A DNA stretch of 64,000 bases from assembly GCF_036421915.1 (NCBI RefSeq), contig NZ_JAZGOM010000002.1; one strand, written 5' to 3'. The position numbers were made by a program, and so were the translations under genes. Below are positions 17,236 to 25,998 of this stretch, piece by piece (the first letter of the stretch is position 1; each line of letters begins with the position of its first letter). The notes below the pieces were generated by a model. The model worked only from the letters and a program-made list of their open reading frames with translations, had not been told where the DNA came from and searched no databases. This DNA comes from Georgenia_A wangjunii. Lineage in GTDB: Bacteria > Actinomycetota > Actinomycetes > Actinomycetales > Actinomycetaceae.

Positions 17236-18085
17236 GGGCGATGAGCTCTCTGGCCAGCCGCCGGTAGGCCTCGGCCCCCGGGTGGCTCGGCGCGTAGCTC
17301 GTGATCGGCTCGGTGGCCACCGACGCGTCCGGGAACTTCACCGTGCGCGAGATCACCGTGTCGAAGACCTTGTCCCCGAAGCCCTCGCGCACCCGGGCGA
17401 GGACCTCGCGGGAGTGGAGGGTGCGGCCGTCGTACATCGTGGCGAGGATGCCGTCGAGGACGAGGCGCGGGTTGAGGCGGTCGCAGACCTTCTCGATCGT
17501 CTCCATGAGCAGGGCGACACCGCGCAGGGCGAAGAACTCGGCCTCGAGCGGGATGATGACGCCGTGCGCGGCGCTGAGCGCGTTGACGGTGAGGAGCCCG
17601 AGCGAGGGCTGGCAGTCGACGAGGATGACGTCGTAGTCGTCCGCCACGGGGCGCAGGACGCGCGCGAGAGCCTGCTCACGGGCGACCTCGTTGACGAGCT
17701 GGACCTCGGCGGCCGAGAGGTCGATGTTCGCGGGGACGACGTCGAGGCCCGGCGTGGCGGTGTGCTGGATGATCTCCCGCACGTCCGTGCGCGGCTGCAT
17801 GATGAGCGTGTAGATCGTCCGGTCGAGCTCGTTGGCGTTGATCCCGAGACCGGCGGAGGCCGCGCCCTGCGGGTCGAAGTCGACGAGGAGCACCCGGCGC
17901 CCGTACTCGGCGAGAGCAGCGCCCAGGTTGATCGTCGTCGTCGTCTTGCCGACGCCGCCCTTCTGGTTGGCCATCGCGATGATGCGGGCGGGACCGTGGC
18001 CGCTCAGCGGGGTCGGTTCGGGGAACACGACCGGCTGTGCGGCAGGGTCGCCCAGGTTCAACGTCGGCTGCGCCACATCATTCAC
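17219..18085 (-). CDS. ParA-family ATPase (scpAB-linked)
   Basis: A 288-residue deviant-Walker ATPase. KGGVGKT at about residues 42-48 carries the signature lysine, followed by LVDFDPQGAASAGLG and VILVDCQPSLGLLTVNA. It belongs to the ParA-like group found next to scpA/scpB in actinobacteria (as in M. tuberculosis Rv1708), not next to parB; no ParB or parS is nearby. GTG at 18085 gives MNDVAQPTLN and is preferred, but a longer frame to 18160 is open. A role in chromosome segregation or positioning with condensin is inference from position. Confidence 0.88.
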   Translation of the reverse strand: MNDVAQPTLNLGDPAAQPVVFPEPTPLSGHGPARIIAMANQKGGVGKTTTTINLGAALAEYGRRVLLVDFDPQGAASAGLGINANELDRTIYTLIMQPRTDVREIIQHTATPGLDVVPANIDLSAAEVQLVNEVAREQALARVLRPVADDYDVILVDCQPSLGLLTVNALSAAHGVIIPLEAEFFALRGVALLMETIEKVCDRLNPRLVLDGILATMYDGRTLHSREVLARVREGFGDKVFDTVISRTVKFPDASVATEPITSYAPSHPGAEAYRRLARELIARGDVA

Positions 18086-18166
18086 GCCCCCACGGTAGTT
18101 GGGCGGGGAGGTATCTCCAACGCCACGCGCCGTGCGGAGCCCGGAGGAGACGACCGACACACGCCC

Positions 18167-19267
18167 TCACCCCCGCGCGCGGGGGTGAGCCGCGGCGTAG
18201 ACCTCACGCATCGTCTGCGCGGTGACCTGCGTGTAGATCTGCGTCGTCGTCACCGATGCGTGCCCGAGCAGCTCCTGGACGACGCGCACGTCGGCGCCGC
18301 CGGCGAGGAGGTGGGTGGCGAAGGAGTGGCGCAGCGTGTGGGGGGACAGGTGGCCCTCGAGGCCGGCCCGCCCGGCCGCCGTCTGGAGGACCGCCCACGC
18401 GCTCTGGCGGCTCAGCGGGTTTCCGCGGGTGTTGAGGAAGAGGGCCGAGTTCCCGCGGCCGGCCTGCGCGAGCGCCGGGCGCCCCCGCACGAGGTAGGCC
18501 TCGAGCGCCTCGACGGCGTACCGGCCCGCGGGCACGACCCGCTCCTTGCGGCCCTTGCCGAACAGCCGCACGGACGCCGTCCCGCGGGTGAGGTCGACGT
18601 CGTCGACGGCCAGGCCCACCGCCTCGCTGATGCGCGCCCCGGTCCCGTAGAGCAGCTCGAGCAGGGCGCGGTCACGCAGCGGGACCGGCCCCTCCCCCAC
18701 GGACGCCGCCTCGAGCAGGCGCTCGACGTCGTCCGTGCTCACGGCCTTCGGCAGCCGCTTGGCCATGGCGGGAGGCCGGACGGCGGAGCTCGGGTCGGTC
18801 CCCGTCTGTCCCTCGAGCGCCGCGAAGCGGTGCCAGCCTCGCAGCGCGACGACGGCGCGACCGGCGGACGACGGCGCCAGCGGGCGACCGCCGTCGTCCC
18901 CCGTGCGCACCGCCTCGACGTACGCCTCGATGTCCCGCTCGGCCACCTCGCCGACGTGCGCGCGCCCACGCGTCGTGAGGAAGCCGACGTAGCGCGTGAG
19001 GTCGCGCCGGTACGCGGCGAGCGTGTGCTCGCTCAGGCCGCGCTCGATGCCGAGGTGGGCGAGGTACTCCTCGACCGCGCGGACGAGCCCGGGGGCGGGC
19101 GGCTCACCGGTCGCGCCGGACGACGACGGTGGGGGCGGCCCGGCAGCGACGGGCCTCGCGGCGGCGCTCGCCGCAGCCCCAGCGGGCTCGGCCGCGGCGC
19201 TCGCAGCCGGCGCGGCGGGCTCAGCCGGCCCGGCTGCGCCGGCCGGTTGCCGCGCCTGCGCCGCCAC
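18167..19267 (-). CDS. xerD: Site-specific tyrosine recombinase XerD
   Basis: A 366-residue recombinase acting with XerC at dif to resolve chromosome dimers. The N-terminal 55-60 residues are an Ala/Pro-rich extension not usual in XerD (about 300 residues). The SAM-like core-binding domain follows (YLAHLGIERGLSEHTLAAYR). The catalytic set is complete: R212 in GARISEA, K in GKGRKER, H310 and R313 in HTLRHSF, H336 in LLGHAS, and Y345 in TQIYT. The GTG start is 3 nt from the ctaB stop. An internal start would remove the extension; none is clearly better. Confidence 0.92.
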   Translation of the reverse strand: MAAQARQPAGAAGPAEPAAPAASAAAEPAGAAASAAARPVAAGPPPPSSSGATGEPPAPGLVRAVEEYLAHLGIERGLSEHTLAAYRRDLTRYVGFLTTRGRAHVGEVAERDIEAYVEAVRTGDDGGRPLAPSSAGRAVVALRGWHRFAALEGQTGTDPSSAVRPPAMAKRLPKAVSTDDVERLLEAASVGEGPVPLRDRALLELLYGTGARISEAVGLAVDDVDLTRGTASVRLFGKGRKERVVPAGRYAVEALEAYLVRGRPALAQAGRGNSALFLNTRGNPLSRQSAWAVLQTAAGRAGLEGHLSPHTLRHSFATHLLAGGADVRVVQELLGHASVTTTQIYTQVTAQTMREVYAAAHPRARG

Positions 19268-19270
19268 GGC

Positions 19271-20425
19271 TTACAGGGGCAGGAACGGGTCGACGGCGAC
19301 GGCGACGAAGAGCACCGTGAGGTACGTGATCGAGCCGTGGAAGACCTTCATCGCGGCGAGCTTGCCGCGCTCGGGGTGGACCGCCCGCCGGTACAGCTGG
19401 GCGCAGCCCCAGAGGAACCAGGCACCGGCCGCGACGGCGACGGCCGTGTAGACCCACGTCATCTGCGCGACAGGAACGAGGACGAGAGAGCACCCGACCA
19501 TCGCGGCGCCGTAGGCGAGGATCTGCCACGCGACCTTCACGTCGGTCGAGACGACCGGGAGCATGGGGACGTCGGCGCGGGCGTAGTCCTGCTTGAACCG
19601 CATCGACAGCGGCCAGTAGTGCGGCGGCGTCCAGAAGAAGATGACGCCGAAGAGCACGACGGGCGCCCACGCGAGGGAACCCGTCACCGCGGACCAGCCG
19701 ATGAGGACCGGCATGCACCCCGCCGCCCCGCCCCACACGATGTTCTGCGACGTGCGGCGCTTGAGGATCATCGTGTAGCCGACGACGTAGAGGGCGATGG
19801 CGACGAGCGCGAGCCACGCCGAGGGCCAGTTGACCACCGCAGCGAACCACACGAAGGCGACCGCGCCGAGGACGTACGCGAAGACGAGGGCCTGGCGCGG
19901 GGCGAGGACGCCGGTGACGAGGGGTCGCTGCTTCGTCCGGTTCATGAGCCGGTCGATGTCGCGGTCGAGGTACATGTTGAACGTGTTCGCCGAGCCCGCC
20001 GCGGCCGCGCCGCCGACGAGGGTGGCGAGGACGAGGCCGAGGCCGGGCCAGCCGTCGGCCGCGAGGATCATCGTCGGGATCGTCGTGATGAGGAGGAGCT
20101 CGATGATGCGCGGCTTCGTCAGCGCGACGTAGGCCCGCACGATCGTCCACCGGCTCGGCCGGCTCGTCGCGGTGCCCGGTGCGGCGGCGGGGCCGGGGCT
20201 CGACCGCAGCGAGGAGCGCGCCGCCGCGTCGAGGTCCGCGCCGTCGGGGCCGGCACCGGCGAGGTCGGCGCCGTCGGGAGCCGCGACGTCGAGGTGGGCG
20301 AGGCCGAGGTCCATGCCGTCGACCGGTCGTCCCGTCGAGCCGAAGGGCTCCGCGACGTCCGCCGCGGGGTCGCGGGGGCGGTCGGCGGCCGGCTGGGCAC
20401 TACGCACGCGTCGGGGACTCCACAT
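19271..20425 (-). CDS. ctaB: Protoheme IX farnesyltransferase (heme O synthase)
   Basis: A membrane prenyltransferase that farnesylates heme B to heme O for cytochrome oxidase. The prenyl-diphosphate motif is NMYLDRDIDRLMNRT, a second Asp-rich loop is near RFKQDYARAD, and eight or nine membrane segments are visible. The first 90 or so residues are Ala/Asp/Pro-rich and predicted disordered. The start is uncertain: ATG 20425 is given, TTG 20464 and ATG 20314 are alternatives, and none has a good ribosome binding site. It is divergent from tkt, the same arrangement as in M. tuberculosis. Confidence 0.9.
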   Translation of the reverse strand: MWSPRRVRSAQPAADRPRDPAADVAEPFGSTGRPVDGMDLGLAHLDVAAPDGADLAGAGPDGADLDAAARSSLRSSPGPAAAPGTATSRPSRWTIVRAYVALTKPRIIELLLITTIPTMILAADGWPGLGLVLATLVGGAAAAGSANTFNMYLDRDIDRLMNRTKQRPLVTGVLAPRQALVFAYVLGAVAFVWFAAVVNWPSAWLALVAIALYVVGYTMILKRRTSQNIVWGGAAGCMPVLIGWSAVTGSLAWAPVVLFGVIFFWTPPHYWPLSMRFKQDYARADVPMLPVVSTDVKVAWQILAYGAAMVGCSLVLVPVAQMTWVYTAVAVAAGAWFLWGCAQLYRRAVHPERGKLAAMKVFHGSITYLTVLFVAVAVDPFLPL

Positions 20426-20853
20426 CTGCCGAGGAACGGCGGCGGGATCCGGGATCCCTGCCAAGGGCGGGGTCCCGCGGTCCCGACCATCCTACGTCGC
20501 ACGAGCGCCGGGGCCAGGTCCGCGCGCCGAGGTGACGCTCACACCGGGCGGCGCGCCCGGGAGGGGATGGCGGCCGCCGCCGCGGCTCGGCCGGCGGCGG
20601 CCGCCGCGGCTCGGCCGGCGGGCCGGACCCCCGGACCGGCCGGGGGCCGCACCCGCGGACCGCCGGAAGCCCCGGTCGCTCACCGCCGGGGCGGGCGTAC
20701 GGCCCAGCGTCCGAGACGGCGGCGGTCTGCCTGCCCATCGGCGCGCCGTGACAAGTAGGGTCGGACGCAGGAAGAGAGCGTCGGCGTCGACCGTCTGCGC
20801 CTACCAGTCAAGCAGGAGCCGACCAGCGGGTCTGGCACCAGGAATGAGGACCT
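20426..20853. other. ctaB-tkt divergent intergenic region with GC repeats
   Basis: About 430 bp (less if ctaB starts further up). Around 20570-20625 a GC-only direct repeat (GGCGGCCGCCGCGGCTCGGC type) occurs twice. No RNA gene or clear -10/-35 pair is recognisable, though promoters for both directions must be here. GAATGAGGAC precedes the tkt GTG. Confidence 0.5.
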
Positions 20854-23034
20854 GTGAACGAGAGCACCGCCACCACCGAGCTGGAGTGGACCGACCTTGA
20901 CCGACGCGCCGTCGACACGGTGCGCGTGCTCGCGGCCGATGCCGTCCAGAAGGTCGGCAGCGGGCACCCCGGCACCGCCATGAGCCTGGCGCCGGCGGCC
21001 TACCTCCTCTACCAGCGCACGATGCGCCACGACCCGAGCGACCAGCACTGGCTGGGCCGGGACCGCTTCATCCTCTCCGCCGGGCACTCCGCCCTCACGC
21101 AGTACATCCAGCTCTTCTTCGCCGGTTACGGCCTCGAGCTGGACGACCTCAAGGCGCTGCGCACGTGGAACTCCCTCACGCCGGGCCACCCCGAGTACCG
21201 CCACACCGACGGTGTCGAGGCGACGACCGGCCCGCTCGGCCAGGGCCTCGCCAACGCCGTCGGCATGGCCATAGCGAGCCGCCGCGAGCGCGCGCTGCTC
21301 GACCCGGACGCCCCCGCCGGCACGAGCCCGTTCGACCACACCGTCTACGTCATCGCCTCCGACGGCGACCTCCAGGAGGGCGTCACCTCCGAGGCGAGCT
21401 CGCTCGCCGGGCACCAGCAGCTCGGCAACCTCGTCGTCATCTGGGACGACAACGAGATCTCCATCGAGGACGACACGTCCGTCGCCTTCAGCGAGGACGT
21501 CCTCGCCCGCTACGCCGCCTACGGCTGGCACACGCAGCGCGTCGACTTCACGCAGGGCGGCACGGGCTACTCCGAGGACGTCCACGCCCTCGACGCCGCG
21601 CTCGCCGCCGCCAAGGCCGAGACGAACCGCCCCTCGATCATCGCCCTGAGCACGATCATCGGCTGGCCCTCCCCGACGAAGCAGAACACCGGCGCCATCC
21701 ACGGCTCCGCCCTCGGCGCCGACGAGATCCGCGGCCTCAAGGAGATCCTCGGGTTCGACCCGGAGCAGACCTTCGAGGTGGGCGACGACGTCCTCGCGCA
21801 CGTCCGCGCCGTCCAGGACCGCGGCGCGCAGGCCCGGGCCGAGTGGGAGAAGGGCTACGAGGCGTGGCGCACGGCGACGCCCGAGCGCGCCGCCCTCCTC
21901 GACCGCCTCCGCGAGCGGAGGCTCCCCGAGGGCTGGACCGACGCGCTGCCGACGTTCCCCGCCGACAAGGCCGTCTCCACCCGCAAGGCCTCGGGCGAGG
22001 TCCTCGGCGCCCTCGCCGACCCGCTGCCCGAGCTGTGGGGCGGCTCGGCCGACCTCGCCGGCTCGAACAACACGACGATGAAGGGCGAGCCGTCCTTCCT
22101 GCCCGCCGAGCACGCGACGAAGATGTTCCCGGGCGGCCCGACCGGGCGCACGCTCCACTTCGGCATCCGTGAGCACGCGATGGGCTCGATCCTCAACGGG
22201 ATCACGCTGCACGGCCTCACCCGCCCCTACGGCGGCACGTTCCTCACGTTCAGCGACTACATGCGCCCGCCGGTGCGTCTCGCCGCGCTCATGGGCATCC
22301 CGACGACGTTCGTGTGGACGCACGACTCGATCGGCCTCGGCGAGGACGGCCCGACGCACCAGCCGGTCGAGCACCTCGCCGCGCTGCGCGCCATCCCCGG
22401 CCTCGACGTCGTCCGCCCGGCGGACGCGAACGAGACCGCCGCCTGCTGGCGCACGATCCTCGAGAACACGGACCGCCCGGCGGGCCTCATCCTCACCCGC
22501 CAGGACGTCCCGAACCCCGCCCGTGGCGAGGGTGCGGCCCAGGGTGAGACCCTCGCCTCCGCCGACGGCGCCGCGCGCGGCGCGTACGTCCTCGCCGAGG
22601 CCGACGGCGGCGCGCCCGACGTCATCCTCGTCGCGACGGGCTCCGAGGTGCAGATCGCCCTGGCCGCCCGCGAGCAGCTCCAGGGGGACGGCGTGCCGAC
22701 CCGCGTGGTCTCCATGCCGTGCCGCGAGTGGTTCGACGACCAGGACGAGGCGTACCGCGAGGAGGTGTTCCCCGCCGCCGTCAAGGCGCGCGTCTCCATC
22801 GAGGCCGGCATCTCGCTGGGCTGGCACACGATCGTCGGCGACGCCGGCCGCACCGTCAGCCTCGAGCACTACGGCGCCTCGGCCGCGTACGAGCGGCTCT
22901 ACTCCGAGTTCGGGATCACCGCCGAGGCGGCCGCCGCCAAGGCGCGCGAGTCCCTCGCGGCCGCCCGCGGCGACGCCGACCCCGGCTCGGCCGCCATCCC
23001 CTCGCAGGGTGGCACGGGCGACCTGCCCAAGTGA
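20854..23034 (+). CDS. tkt: Transketolase
   Basis: A 726-residue thiamine-diphosphate enzyme moving two-carbon units between sugar phosphates. The N-terminal domain has GHPGTAMSLAP, HWLGRDRFILSAGHSA and the cofactor motif DGDLQEG...DDNEIS. The pyrimidine domain has FGIREHAMGSILNGITLHG with the catalytic Glu and FVWTHDSIGLGEDGPTHQP; the C-terminal domain follows. Length is normal. The GTG start has GAATGAGGA upstream. It is the first gene of the tkt-tal-pgi-zwf-opcA-pgl operon; tal follows after 79 bp. Confidence 0.97.
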   Translation: MNESTATTELEWTDLDRRAVDTVRVLAADAVQKVGSGHPGTAMSLAPAAYLLYQRTMRHDPSDQHWLGRDRFILSAGHSALTQYIQLFFAGYGLELDDLKALRTWNSLTPGHPEYRHTDGVEATTGPLGQGLANAVGMAIASRRERALLDPDAPAGTSPFDHTVYVIASDGDLQEGVTSEASSLAGHQQLGNLVVIWDDNEISIEDDTSVAFSEDVLARYAAYGWHTQRVDFTQGGTGYSEDVHALDAALAAAKAETNRPSIIALSTIIGWPSPTKQNTGAIHGSALGADEIRGLKEILGFDPEQTFEVGDDVLAHVRAVQDRGAQARAEWEKGYEAWRTATPERAALLDRLRERRLPEGWTDALPTFPADKAVSTRKASGEVLGALADPLPELWGGSADLAGSNNTTMKGEPSFLPAEHATKMFPGGPTGRTLHFGIREHAMGSILNGITLHGLTRPYGGTFLTFSDYMRPPVRLAALMGIPTTFVWTHDSIGLGEDGPTHQPVEHLAALRAIPGLDVVRPADANETAACWRTILENTDRPAGLILTRQDVPNPARGEGAAQGETLASADGAARGAYVLAEADGGAPDVILVATGSEVQIALAAREQLQGDGVPTRVVSMPCREWFDDQDEAYREEVFPAAVKARVSIEAGISLGWHTIVGDAGRTVSLEHYGASAAYERLYSEFGITAEAAAAKARESLAAARGDADPGSAAIPSQGGTGDLPK

Positions 23035-23113
23035 GCCCTGCCGCACCGGCACACCCCCGCCCGGCACACCTGCGCCGGGCGCACCTCCGCACGGCACGAA
23101 AGGCAGGCACGCG

Positions 23114-24259
23114 ATGACCGACCGACTCGGTGACCTCAGCAACCACGGCGTGGCCGTCTGGCTCGACGACCTCTCCCGCGAACGCCTCGCGGGCGGGGCC
23201 GCCGGCAGCCTGGACACGCTCATCGAGCGCGACCACGTCGTCGGCGTGACGACGAACCCGTCGATCTTCGCCTCGGCGCTCGCGAAGGGCTCGGCCTACG
23301 ACGCCGAGCTCGGCGAGCTCGCGAGCTCGGGCGCGGACGTCGACGCCGCCGTCATCGCGGTGACGACGGCGGACGTGCGCGCGGCGTGCGACGCGTTCGC
23401 GGACGTCTTCGCCGCGACCGGCGGCCAGGACGGGCGCGTGTCGATCGAGGTGGACCCGCGCCTCGCGCGGGACACGGACGCGACCATCGAGCAGGCGCGC
23501 CTGCTGTGGGAGACGGTCGACCGCCCCAACCTGCTCGTCAAGATCCCGGCGACGGCCGAGGGCCTGCCCGCGATCACGCGGGCGATCGGTGAGGGGATCA
23601 GCGTCAACGTCACGCTCATCTTCTCGCTCGACCGGTACCGGGCGGTCGCCGGGGCGTACCTCGACGGGCTCGAGCTCGCGCTGCGCGCGGGCCTGGACCT
23701 GTCGACGATCTCCTCGGTCGCCTCGTTCTTCGTCTCGCGCGTGGACGCGGCGATCGACCCCAGGCTCGACGAGCTCGGGACCGAGGAGGCCGCCGCGCTG
23801 CGCGGGACGGTCGCCGTCGCCAACGCGCGGCTCGCGTTCCAGGCCTACGAGGAGATCTTCTCCACCCCGCGGTGGGAGGACCTCGCGGCCGCCGGTGCGC
23901 GCCCGCAGCGGCCGCTGTGGGCCTCCGTCGGCGTCAAGGACCCGGCCTACGCCGACACGAAGTACGTCGACGAGCTCGTCACGGGGGGCACCGTCTCGAC
24001 GATGCCCGAGCCGACGCTGCGTGCCGTGGCCGAGCACGGCGAGATCACCGGGGACACGGTCCGCGGCTCCTACGCCGACGCGCGCGGGGTGCTCGAGCGC
24101 CTCGAGCGCCTCGGCATCCGTTACAGCGACGTCATGGAGGCTCTCGAGGCCGAGGGCGTCGAGAAGTTCGAGAGCGCGTGGTCCGACCTCAACGCGCGCG
24201 TCGCCGAGATCATGGGCGCGCAGGCGCCCGGCACCAGCAGCGAGGAAGCAGACAAGTGA
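23114..24259 (+). CDS. tal: Transaldolase
   Basis: A 381-residue transaldolase of the longer bacterial/plant-like class. The TIM-barrel motifs VVGVTTNPSIFASAL and LLVKIPATAEG are present, with the Schiff-base lysine at K143, and ISVNVTLIFSLDRY and SFFVSRVD complete the family pattern. It links pentose-phosphate intermediates to fructose-6-phosphate. The ATG has GAAAGGCAGG upstream. The stop overlaps the pgi GTG by 4 nt. Confidence 0.97.
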   Translation: MTDRLGDLSNHGVAVWLDDLSRERLAGGAAGSLDTLIERDHVVGVTTNPSIFASALAKGSAYDAELGELASSGADVDAAVIAVTTADVRAACDAFADVFAATGGQDGRVSIEVDPRLARDTDATIEQARLLWETVDRPNLLVKIPATAEGLPAITRAIGEGISVNVTLIFSLDRYRAVAGAYLDGLELALRAGLDLSTISSVASFFVSRVDAAIDPRLDELGTEEAAALRGTVAVANARLAFQAYEEIFSTPRWEDLAAAGARPQRPLWASVGVKDPAYADTKYVDELVTGGTVSTMPEPTLRAVAEHGEITGDTVRGSYADARGVLERLERLGIRYSDVMEALEAEGVEKFESAWSDLNARVAEIMGAQAPGTSSEEADK

Positions 24260-25998
24260 GCCACGAGAACGTCAACGCCGTCGTCACCTGGGCGGGCGAG
24301 GAGGACGACACCGTCGTCGAGGTCACGGCCACGGGCGCCGCCGCCGAGGCGGTCACCCGGCACGTGCCGGGCCTCGTCTCCGCCGGGGTCGCGTCCCGCC
24401 TCTCCGCCCAGGACTCCACCCTGTGGGGCCCGGACGCGGAGGAGGAGGCGGCGGTGCGGCTCGGCTGGACCGCGCTCCACGAGACCTCCCGCCCGCTCCT
24501 CGAGCCGCTGGCCGCGCTGCGCGCCGACCTCGTGGCCGAGGGCGTCGACCGGGTCGTCCTTGCCGGCATGGGCGGCTCCTCGCTCGCGCCCGAGGTCATC
24601 GCCGGCACGGCGGGCGTCCCGCTCGTCGTCCTCGACTCGACCGACCCGGACCAGGTCACCCGCGCGCTCGAGGGCGACCTCACGCGCACCGTCCTCGTCG
24701 TCTCCTCCAAGTCGGGCGGGACCGTCGAGACGGACTCCCAGCGCCGCATCTTCGAGGCGGCCTTCACGGCCGCCGGCGTCGACGCGCCGAGCCGGATCGT
24801 CGTCGTGACGGACCCGGGCTCCCCGCTGCAGAAGACCGCCACGGAGGCCGGCTACCGCGCCGTCTTCGAGGCCGACCCCACCGTCGGGGGCCGCTTCTCC
24901 GCGCTCACCGCGTTCGGCCTCGTGCCGTGCGCCCTCGCGGGCGTCGACGTCGCCGCGCTCCTCGACGAGGCGGCCGCCGTCGCGCCGTTCTTCGCCGAGG
25001 ACACCGAGGCCAACCCGGCGCTCGTCCTCGGCGCCGCGCTCGCCGGCACCGAGCCGCTCCGGGACAAGATCGTCCTCACCGACGCCGGCTCGGGCCTCTA
25101 CCACTTCGGGGACTGGGCCGAGCAGCTCGTCGCCGAGTCGACGGGCAAGAGCGGGACGGGCCTGCTGCCCGTCGTCGTCGGTGACGACGCGCCCGAGCTC
25201 GACGACGTCGCGGACGACGTCCTGCCCGTCGCGCTGTGCCCGCTCGCGGACGCCACGGACGAGACCGGCGCCGACGACGCGGCCGACGCCGGCACCGACG
25301 CGGACGACGACGAGGACTGGGACACCGCCGTCCTCGACGCCACCGAGGTGACGGTCGCCGGCAGCCTCGGCGGGCTGTTCCTCCTGTGGGAGCACGCCGT
25401 CGCCGTCGCCGGGCACATCCTCGGCATCGACCCCTTCAACCAGCCCGACGTCGAGTCCGCGAAGAACGCGACCCGCGGTCTCCTCGAGGAGACGCCCGCC
25501 CCGGAGCCGGCCGTCTTCACCGACTCCGGCGTCGAGGTGCGCGGCAGCGCGGACCTCCTCTCCGGGGTGGAGACGGTGGCCGACGCCGTCGCCGCCCTCC
25601 TCGGCACGCTCGACGCCGAGCGCGGGTACCTCGCCGTCATGGCCTACCTCGACCGCGAGGGACGCCCGGCGGATCTCCTCGCCGGCACCCGCGCCGCGCT
25701 CGCCGAGCGCACGGGACGGCCCGTGACGTTCGGATGGGGACCGCGGTTCCTCCACTCGACGGGCCAGCTCCACAAGGGCGGCGCGCCCGTCGGCGCGTTC
25801 CTCCAGATCACCGGCGCGACCGACGCGCAGGTGGGCATCCCGGGACGCGACTTCGACCTCACGGCGCTCATCTCCGCGCAGGCCGCCGGTGACGCCGGCG
25901 TGCTCGCCGGCCTCGGGCGCCCGGTGCTGCGGCTGCACGTGACGAGCGCCGACTCGCTCGCCTGGCTCGCCGGCGTCCTGCGCGGGCCGGCCGCATGA
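24256..25998 (+). CDS. pgi: Glucose-6-phosphate isomerase
   Basis: A 580-residue isomerase interconverting glucose-6-P and fructose-6-P. The sugar-binding domains show VVLAGMGGSSLAPEV, VVSSKSGGTVET, GGRFSALTAFGLVP and HSTGQLHKGG. An acidic insert of about 30 residues (near 330-365, rich in Asp, Ala and Thr) is unlike standard Pgi and probably forms a surface loop. GTG start overlaps tal, ATGA overlap with zwf. Placing pgi between tal and zwf puts the branch point of glycolysis and the pentose pathway in one transcript. Confidence 0.95.
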   Translation: MSHENVNAVVTWAGEEDDTVVEVTATGAAAEAVTRHVPGLVSAGVASRLSAQDSTLWGPDAEEEAAVRLGWTALHETSRPLLEPLAALRADLVAEGVDRVVLAGMGGSSLAPEVIAGTAGVPLVVLDSTDPDQVTRALEGDLTRTVLVVSSKSGGTVETDSQRRIFEAAFTAAGVDAPSRIVVVTDPGSPLQKTATEAGYRAVFEADPTVGGRFSALTAFGLVPCALAGVDVAALLDEAAAVAPFFAEDTEANPALVLGAALAGTEPLRDKIVLTDAGSGLYHFGDWAEQLVAESTGKSGTGLLPVVVGDDAPELDDVADDVLPVALCPLADATDETGADDAADAGTDADDDEDWDTAVLDATEVTVAGSLGGLFLLWEHAVAVAGHILGIDPFNQPDVESAKNATRGLLEETPAPEPAVFTDSGVEVRGSADLLSGVETVADAVAALLGTLDAERGYLAVMAYLDREGRPADLLAGTRAALAERTGRPVTFGWGPRFLHSTGQLHKGGAPVGAFLQITGATDAQVGIPGRDFDLTALISAQAAGDAGVLAGLGRPVLRLHVTSADSLAWLAGVLRGPAA

